A stretch of 64,000 nucleotides of DNA from an uncultured Bacteroidales bacterium (GTDB lineage Bacteria > Bacteroidota > Bacteroidia > Bacteroidales > SZUA-534), in NCBI GenBank assembly GCA_902790595.1, contig CADASL010000001.1, forward strand, positions 434,001 through 498,000, given 5' to 3'. How positions within the stretch are numbered: position 1 is the first letter of the stretch; every line of letters begins with the position of its first letter. The position numbers were made by a program, and so were the translations under genes. Below, one piece after another: positions 58,967 to 64,000 of this stretch. The notes below the pieces were generated by a model. That model was not told the origin of the DNA. It ran no database searches and was given only the letters and a program-made list of their open reading frames with translations.

Positions 58967-59944
58967 ATGGCGCAACAGCAAACATTTTTCAATTACGTAT
59001 GGCACCGTGGCAAGAACTCCTGCCTGACGCTTTTCAAGTTTATGGTGCCTATCTCGATAATAATCAAATTTATACAGCAATGGGGACTACTGACGTATCT
59101 GTGCGACTATCTTGAGCCCGTGATGCAGGTGGTTGGGCTTCCGGCCGAGACATCAATAGTATGGCTCACCACAATGGTTGTGAACATCTACGGCGGTTTT
59201 CTGACACTTTTCAGCATCTATCCGCATATGGAACCGATGACTGTGGCGCAGATGACAACCCTTTTCACGATGATGCTGGTGGCGCACACCTTCCCCATCG
59301 AGATTACCATCGCCCAAAAGACCGGCGTCAAAGCTTGGGTGATGACCGCCATCCGCTTTGTGTTCGCCATTCTGCTGGGCATTCTGATGTCAAGGATGTA
59401 TAACGCTCTCGGAGCCTTACAGGACGAAGCCACCATCTCGCCGTTTCTCACCACCTCGCAAACTTCGTGGGGCGCGTGGGCTCTCAACGAACTAAAAAAC
59501 TATGTTATAATCACTTGCGTAATATTCACACTGGTTATTTTTCTTCATCTGCTCGACATTACGGGGCTTATCCGTTTTGTGAACAAAGTGATGGAGCCGA
59601 CACTCAAATGGCTGGGAATCAGTCAAAAGGTGTTGCCAATAACCATTATCGGCCTCACATTGGGCATTGCCTACGGCGGCGGACTGCTGATTGAGGAAAG
59701 CCGACAGAAAGACATCGACATCAAGGGCATCTTCTACTCGATGACGCTTATGGGGCTGTTTCATAGCATTATAGAAGACACTCTGCTGATGCTCTCAATG
59801 GGCGGCCACTGGACTGGCGTGGTGCTATTCCGATTTGTGTACGCCTGCATCATCACCTTCATTTTTGTGAAATGCACCAACCGTATGCCCCTCGACAAAT
59901 TTGAGCGGCTATTTATGACGAAGGCAGTGGCACAAAAGGGCTAG
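58967..59944 (+). CDS. Nucleoside-recognition (Gate) domain membrane protein
   Basis: This 325-residue membrane protein has about eight helices in two halves. Each half carries a Gate-like segment (MVPISIIIKFIQQWGLL and YGGGLLIEESRQKDIDIKG). Related proteins (SpmA/SpmB, YjiH and the nucleoside-recognition group) are thought to move small molecules; the substrate is unknown. I start at the ATG at 58967; a TTG six bases earlier is less likely. It stands alone, after the DUF4250 pair. Confidence 0.82.
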   Translation: MAQQQTFFNYVWHRGKNSCLTLFKFMVPISIIIKFIQQWGLLTYLCDYLEPVMQVVGLPAETSIVWLTTMVVNIYGGFLTLFSIYPHMEPMTVAQMTTLFTMMLVAHTFPIEITIAQKTGVKAWVMTAIRFVFAILLGILMSRMYNALGALQDEATISPFLTTSQTSWGAWALNELKNYVIITCVIFTLVIFLHLLDITGLIRFVNKVMEPTLKWLGISQKVLPITIIGLTLGIAYGGGLLIEESRQKDIDIKGIFYSMTLMGLFHSIIEDTLLMLSMGGHWTGVVLFRFVYACIITFIFVKCTNRMPLDKFERLFMTKAVAQKG

Positions 59945-60100
59945 AATTGGTGTTAGGTGTTGGGGGTTGAAACGCTGCGTTGTTTAACGAGTTTAACAGG
60001 TTGAAAAATGCCCGTTAGGGCATAAATTCCGTGTTTTCTGTGCCTTCCGTGGCAAAAACCTACTTTCGCTGTTAGCGTTTTCGGTTTGCGTCTGCGTTAA
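59945..60100. repeat. Word-like degenerate repeats (intergenic)
   Basis: The gap has ggtgttaggtgttgggggtt, gtttaacgagtttaacagg, aatgcccgttagggcat and aattccgtgttttctgtgcc/ttccgtgg. The last word occurs reversed at 12448-12475 before relA; the first recurs at 4861 and 19598. Confidence 0.55.
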
Positions 60101-62539
60101 TTAAAAATTCACCGAAAGTTTCACGTTGAATCTTCTGCCTGTGAGCGAGTTCTCTACGGCATACTGGCGGTTGGCGAAATCGGTCACCCACTCGAACGAA
60201 GCCACGTTGCGGCGATCGATAACATTGAGAACTTCAGCGCAAATCCACGCTTCCTTCACGTAATAGAACGGATGGCTCTTTGAGTAGGTACGCTCGCTAT
60301 TTTTCAAGCTTTTCGAGAAGCCCAAATCAACTCGCTGGTATGACGACATACGGCCTGTGGCCATATAACGTGGCGACTGTGGCGGCCCAAACGGCAGCCG
60401 TGAGCCGTAGTTGATTTGCAGATGCACCTTATAATCGGGGTTGCCCGGGAAGTAATCTTGGAAGAACATACTGATGTTCAGCCTCTGGTCAGTTGGGCGC
60501 GGAATGTAGCCCGGATACGTCTCGTACTCATTGCCGTCGGCGTCAGTCTTCACCCACACATCGTTGCGGATGTCCTCCTCAGTCTGCATCAGCGACATAC
60601 TGAACCACGATTCTACCCCCTTCACAAACTCGCCGTTGATTTTCATATCAAGACCCATCGCATATCCATCGGCATCATTGCGGCCCGAATAGATGGTGCG
60701 CAGATTGTCAATCTGATACGATATGAGGTCGGTCATCTTCTTGTAATACAGTTCGGTAATGAACTTGAACGGGCGGTCCCAAGCCGTGAAATTCCAATCG
60801 GCACCGGCAACAAAATGCAGTGATTTCTGCGCCTTGATGTCGCTGTTAATCTGGCCGTCGGTCATTCGCATCTCTTTGTAAAATGGTGACTGATAGTAAT
60901 ATCCGCCCGAAACTTTGAACACAATATCTCGTTCCCAATTAGGCTTGTACGACAGGCTCACACGCGGCGACAAAAGCAGCTCGTTGTTGAACGTCCAATA
61001 GTTAGCGCGCATACCCACCGTCAGGTGCATCTCCGCCGAGTCGAGAATAAACTGAAAAACATCCTGCACATAAGCCTGTAACCTGTTGGATTTGACGCTA
61101 TTGCTGGCGCGAAGGCTGTAATTCATATTCACCTTGTCGGGAAGATGCGGCATTGAGTAGCCGGCGGAGTCAATCATTGTCCATTCCGAAAGATTGTCGT
61201 CAATCTGCTGACGTTGCGCCGACAAGCCCCAGTTCAGGAAATGGTTGCCACGGCTCAATAGTCCGCGGTGCTCGACGCTTATCACACTGGCATCGAGATA
61301 GTTGCGTCCGTGATTGCGGAACGCGCCAATGCCAACGGTGTTCACACTGTCGCCGTACGAACTTGCGCCTATAGCGTTATCTATCTCATTTATAAAGTAT
61401 TCGCTCAAAATATCGTAAGTCTCGCTCTCGTGAGTTGTGAATGCCGATGCAGTGAGTTTCAAGCTGAAGCCGTCGTTCACCTTGAAATCGGCCGAGAGTG
61501 CGCCAGTGTAGGTGCGGAAAGCGTCTTTCTCACGGCCCTCGAAGAACATTCGCAACTCCATCGGCTGGTTGAAAAGACCGAATTTGGTGCGGCGGTTGCG
61601 CGGCAGAAAATTATAGACGTTGCTCGAGCAGTTGCCCAGAAAGCCCAACTCAATGCGGCTAGTCAAATCGAATGACAGATAGGTCTGAAAATCAATAAAT
61701 TTAGGGTCGTAATCGCCCGACGTTTCGAGCGAGTTGAGCAGATATTTGTTTCGCTTGTAGCGGAAACCCGAAATGTGGTGGAAACGGTGGTTGAAACTGT
61801 CGCCGTGAAGCATCACCGAGCCGCCGAAAAGGCTTGCCGCGGCCGTTCCGCCCCACCCTGCGGGACGCTTATATTTAATGTCGAGAACCGACGACATCTT
61901 GTCGCCGTACTTGGCGTCGAATCCGCCTGCCGAAAAGAGCAGCGACGAAACCATATCGCTGTTGACGAAACTCAGGCCTTCCTGCTCGCCCGAGCGCACC
62001 AGAAACGGCCGATAGACTTCTATTCCATTGACATACACAAGGTTCTCGTCGAAACTGCCGCCGCGCACCGAATACTGCGAACTCAACTCGTTGTTGGCGG
62101 CCACGCCAGGCATCGTCTTAATCAGACTCTCAATGCTTCCCGAAGCGTCGGGCAGCACGCCCATCACCTTGGGATTCAATCGCGTAAGCGTGCTCTTGCG
62201 CACCTGCACGTCTTCAACTGTCACTTGCTCAAGCTCTTGCGAAGTGGCGACCAAATCGACATCGAGACGTCGCTGTTGCCCCGCGGCAAGCATCACCTGC
62301 TCCCAGCGAGTCTGGTAGCCAATCATCGAAAACGATACATAAACTGATTTGCCCGAAGCGATATTGAGCCGGTACTCACCGTTCTGGTCGGTGGCGGTGC
62401 CTGCTTCGTTGTCCTTCAGCACCACATTGACAAACTCGAGCGGCTCGCCCGACTGATTGGTGACCCGTCCGAAAATGCAGGTCTGGGCCGATGCCGCGCC
62501 TGCCGCCAATATCAATAATGCGACTAAAAATCTTCTCAC
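60101..62539 (-). CDS. TonB-dependent outer membrane receptor with carboxypeptidase-like domain
   Basis: This 812-residue outer membrane receptor imports a large substrate with TonB energy. It has a signal peptide (RRFLVALLILAAGAASA), a carboxypeptidase-like regulatory domain (about 20-105, IFGRVTNQSGEPLEFVNVVL), a plug (VRKSTLTRLNPKVMG, then GSIESLIKTMPGV) and a 22-strand barrel ending in aromatic F. I choose the GTG at 62539 because a -7 box lies at 62556-62563; the longer ATG frame would begin upstream of that promoter. No SusD-like partner is adjacent, so substrate is unknown. Confidence 0.88.
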   Translation of the reverse strand: MRRFLVALLILAAGAASAQTCIFGRVTNQSGEPLEFVNVVLKDNEAGTATDQNGEYRLNIASGKSVYVSFSMIGYQTRWEQVMLAAGQQRRLDVDLVATSQELEQVTVEDVQVRKSTLTRLNPKVMGVLPDASGSIESLIKTMPGVAANNELSSQYSVRGGSFDENLVYVNGIEVYRPFLVRSGEQEGLSFVNSDMVSSLLFSAGGFDAKYGDKMSSVLDIKYKRPAGWGGTAAASLFGGSVMLHGDSFNHRFHHISGFRYKRNKYLLNSLETSGDYDPKFIDFQTYLSFDLTSRIELGFLGNCSSNVYNFLPRNRRTKFGLFNQPMELRMFFEGREKDAFRTYTGALSADFKVNDGFSLKLTASAFTTHESETYDILSEYFINEIDNAIGASSYGDSVNTVGIGAFRNHGRNYLDASVISVEHRGLLSRGNHFLNWGLSAQRQQIDDNLSEWTMIDSAGYSMPHLPDKVNMNYSLRASNSVKSNRLQAYVQDVFQFILDSAEMHLTVGMRANYWTFNNELLLSPRVSLSYKPNWERDIVFKVSGGYYYQSPFYKEMRMTDGQINSDIKAQKSLHFVAGADWNFTAWDRPFKFITELYYKKMTDLISYQIDNLRTIYSGRNDADGYAMGLDMKINGEFVKGVESWFSMSLMQTEEDIRNDVWVKTDADGNEYETYPGYIPRPTDQRLNISMFFQDYFPGNPDYKVHLQINYGSRLPFGPPQSPRYMATGRMSSYQRVDLGFSKSLKNSERTYSKSHPFYYVKEAWICAEVLNVIDRRNVASFEWVTDFANRQYAVENSLTGRRFNVKLSVNF

Positions 62540-62555
62540 AAAGGTGATTTTGCTG

Positions 62556-62563
62556 CAAAAATA
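62556..62563 (-). promoter_or_regulatory. -7 box TATTTTTG that fixes the TonB-receptor start
   Basis: This exact TAnnTTTG match on the minus strand implies transcription from about 62549, ten bases before the GTG start, which rules out the longer reading frame. Confidence 0.5.
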
Positions 62564-62752
62564 TAAAAACCCTAACGCAAACATTAAACATAAACCGAAA
62601 ACGAAAACCAAGCGGAAATATTATCGACAAGCAACTCCGCTCGTCTGCAAAATATTTTTTTTCGCGGCATCGGTTTTTTAATCAACTTCGATTATATTTA
62701 GTATCGAGTTCTTAAGAAAAAACAATTTTATTTAACTAAAAGATAATCAACT

Positions 62753-63163
62753 ATGGTAACACAATTTCAAATTACATTGCCCAACTACCGCCGAGGCTAT
62801 CACCTGATTACAGGTACAATTGTTCAGAGCCTGCCTGAACTGCCCGAGAGCGGACTGCTGCACCTAATGATTCAGCACACATCGGCCGCGCTGTCGATAA
62901 ACGAGAACGCCGACCCCGCTGTCCGCGCCGACTTTGAGTACGTGTTCGACAAACTCATTCCCGAACGCGACCCCAACTACACGCACGACACCGAAGGCGC
63001 CGACGATATGCCAGCCCACATCAAGGCATCAATGATTGGGCCGTCGGTGACAATTCCCATCACCAACCACAAACTGAACTTGGGCACGTGGCAGGGAATT
63101 TATTTGTGCGAGTTCCGCAACTACGGCGGCCGAAGGAATATTTTCGGAACGATTTTGAGTTAA
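62753..63163 (+). CDS. yjbQ: YjbQ-family protein (secondary thiamine-phosphate synthase-like)
   Basis: This 136-residue protein of the UPF0047/YjbQ family has the markers MIQHTSAALSINENADP, DDMPAHIKASMIG and GTWQGIYLCEFRNYG. Members bind a metal with conserved His residues, and E. coli YjbQ has weak thiamine-phosphate synthase activity; the physiological role is unclear. The length is typical. It has its own terminator (63302-63327). Confidence 0.92.
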   Translation: MVTQFQITLPNYRRGYHLITGTIVQSLPELPESGLLHLMIQHTSAALSINENADPAVRADFEYVFDKLIPERDPNYTHDTEGADDMPAHIKASMIGPSVTIPITNHKLNLGTWQGIYLCEFRNYGGRRNIFGTILS

Positions 63164-63301
63164 ACTTTGAACGCAGATTGAACTGATTTAACGGATTCAC
63201 GCAGATTATTATCGCACAGATGACACAAGACTACACAGATTTACACTACGTTTTTAACTCCGGAACGCACGGAATACGATAACAATCGGAAACAGAATTA
63301 T

Positions 63302-63327
63302 AAGCAACCTTATGGTTGCTTTTTTTG
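63302..63327 (+). terminator. Terminator after yjbQ
   Basis: AAGCAACC pairs with GGTTGCTT around TTAT and T7 follows. Confidence 0.85.
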
Positions 63328-63336
63328 TGATGCGAC

Positions 63337-63371
63337 AAAAAGCCCCATTCGGCTTTTCTAAACGGGGCTTT
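63337..63371 (-). terminator. Terminator of the phospholipase D-like gene
   Basis: AAAGCCCC (63339-63346) pairs with GGGGCTTT (63364-63371); on the minus strand a U-run follows. Confidence 0.65.
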
Positions 63372-63381
63372 GTCGTAAAAA

Positions 63382-63428
63382 TCCCTCAATGAGGGACTTT
63401 CTTAAAGGTTTTCTCCCTCAATGAGGGA
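63382..63428. repeat. Two copies of TCCCTCAATGAGGGA
   Basis: The 15-bp palindrome occurs at 63382-63396 and 63414-63428, 32 bp apart, at the 3' end of the partial minus-strand gene. It could be a dispersed palindromic repeat or a pair of protein-binding sites. Confidence 0.55.
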
Positions 63429-63456
63429 TTATTATGACATAAACTAAGCAGTTCCA

Positions 63457-64000
63457 CTAAAAATATGATGGCTTATTTTGACTTTTCAAATGTTGGCTAC
63501 AACACGGTTTTCTCATTGAAATGTTATTAAATTCTTTTCCACATACGTGGCAGAATTTTTCCTGCCAATCGTAATTTCCCCACGATGCCCACTTTTTATA
63601 GCAATCCAAGCAAAAAGGTCTTGTGGAATCTAGAGGAATTACAGTTCCACATCTAATGCAAAATCCCTTGTTTTCATTATTTTCAAGTTTAGAATTACGT
63701 TCCGACAACAATTGAGCCCGTTCTTCTTTCCTTTTCATTTCCGCTTGCAATCTTTCTTCTTCTTTCTTTTTCTCCTCCTCTTCTCTTTCTCTTTTTTCTG
63801 CAAAATAGCGTCCTTCAACAATCCTATAGCATTCTTCCTGTCCATTTTGACCATAGTATTCCTTCGCGCCAAGCAATTCATTTTCAATAAAGTTTTTCTT
63901 GAAATACTCGCTTCTCCCTCTAATATTGATTCCCAACTCAAAATTAGCTCGTACTGATTTATCGTACATATTTAATGAGGTAACAAGAATTTCCTTCTCG
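63457..64000 (-). CDS. Phospholipase D-like protein, C-terminal part (gene continues beyond the window)
   Basis: The frame is open through the end of the window, so the 5' part is missing. Visible from its N-terminal side: EILVTSLNMYDKSVRANFEL, which resembles the end of a PLD-type domain (S-x-N-x-x-x-x-S). A highly charged Glu/Lys/Arg coiled coil follows (about 60 residues), then two zinc-ribbon-like pairs (FCIRCGTVIPLD...FCLDCYKKW and FCHVCGKEF...CCSQHLK). I recall PLD-family proteins with such C-terminal zinc ribbons in Bacteroidota; the internal Met at 63969 is not the real start. Confidence 0.65.
   Translation of the reverse strand, partial: EKEILVTSLNMYDKSVRANFELGINIRGRSEYFKKNFIENELLGAKEYYGQNGQEECYRIVEGRYFAEKREREEEEKKKEEERLQAEMKRKEERAQLLSERNSKLENNENKGFCIRCGTVIPLDSTRPFCLDCYKKWASWGNYDWQEKFCHVCGKEFNNISMRKPCCSQHLKSQNKPSYF

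Noticed and set aside
62540..62611. N-terminal extension of the TonB-dependent receptor to an ATG at 62611
   Set aside because: It would place the start upstream of the -7 box and add a second hydrophobic stretch before the signal peptide.

Overview
The window looks like chromosomal DNA from a member of the Bacteroidales (Bacteroidota), near 48-50% G+C by eye. Several signs agree. Promoters carry the phylum's -7 box TAnnTTTG, in some cases with a -33 TTTG. Three secreted proteins end in type IX secretion sorting domains. There are SusC-like (TonB-dependent) and BamA-like outer membrane proteins, many short lipoproteins, long-form signal peptidase I, and the sodium-pumping methylmalonyl-CoA decarboxylase operon typical of propionate producers. 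No phage, plasmid or insertion sequence is visible.
Layout. 1-4860: end of an aryl-polyene/flexirubin-type lipid pathway (two ACPs, two hot-dog dehydratases, MMPL exporter), split by an antisense PIN toxin module. 5076-8572: MATE exporter, a probable 38-residue small protein, and a DASS-type anion transporter. 8785-12306: PIN and RelE-type toxin-antitoxin pairs, two duplicated lipoproteins and a large structured inverted repeat. 12509-19585: RelA-type (p)ppGpp synthetase, a T9SS-secreted protein, PepD, cytidine deaminase and a LacI regulator. 19643-25645 (minus): NagZ-like GH3, BamA-like protein, CBS protein, lipocalin-like lipoprotein and HtpG. 26061-31469: AAA/DUF4143 ATPase, LytTR regulator, DapB and LepB. 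31558-36214: GH3-beta-lactamase fusion followed without a gap by a candidate restriction-modification pair. 36467-44099: MmdA/OadG/BCCP/MmdB sodium pump, then an LtaS-like enzyme, a lipid kinase and a HAD hydrolase. 44224-56075: T9SS subtilase, a decayed lipoprotein gene, an XRE regulator, a second AAA/DUF4143 ATPase, a WalJ-like hydrolase, a BatA-like protein and a C10 protease. 56267-64000: GltX with adjacent tRNA-Glu, small unknown genes, a nucleoside-recognition membrane protein, a TonB-dependent receptor, YjbQ, and the 3' end of a phospholipase D-like gene.
Most unusual signals. (1) The tetranucleotides CATG and GATC are both almost absent: about 11 of each found by eye in 64 kb, where uniform composition would give about 250. 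Nine of the CATG sites fall in or beside just two secreted-protein genes. The window also encodes an N6-adenine methyltransferase paired with a PD-(D/E)xK-like protein, so a restriction-modification explanation is attractive. (2) Both AAA/DUF4143 ATPase genes are preceded by arrays of palindromes at near-constant spacing (about 41 bp and about 32.5 bp), and each array uses a different palindrome word. (3) A roughly 177-bp three-helix inverted repeat may be an uncharacterised RNA or a MITE. (4) Many intergenic gaps hold short word-like degenerate repeats shared between distant loci. All of this was read by eye; no database search was run.
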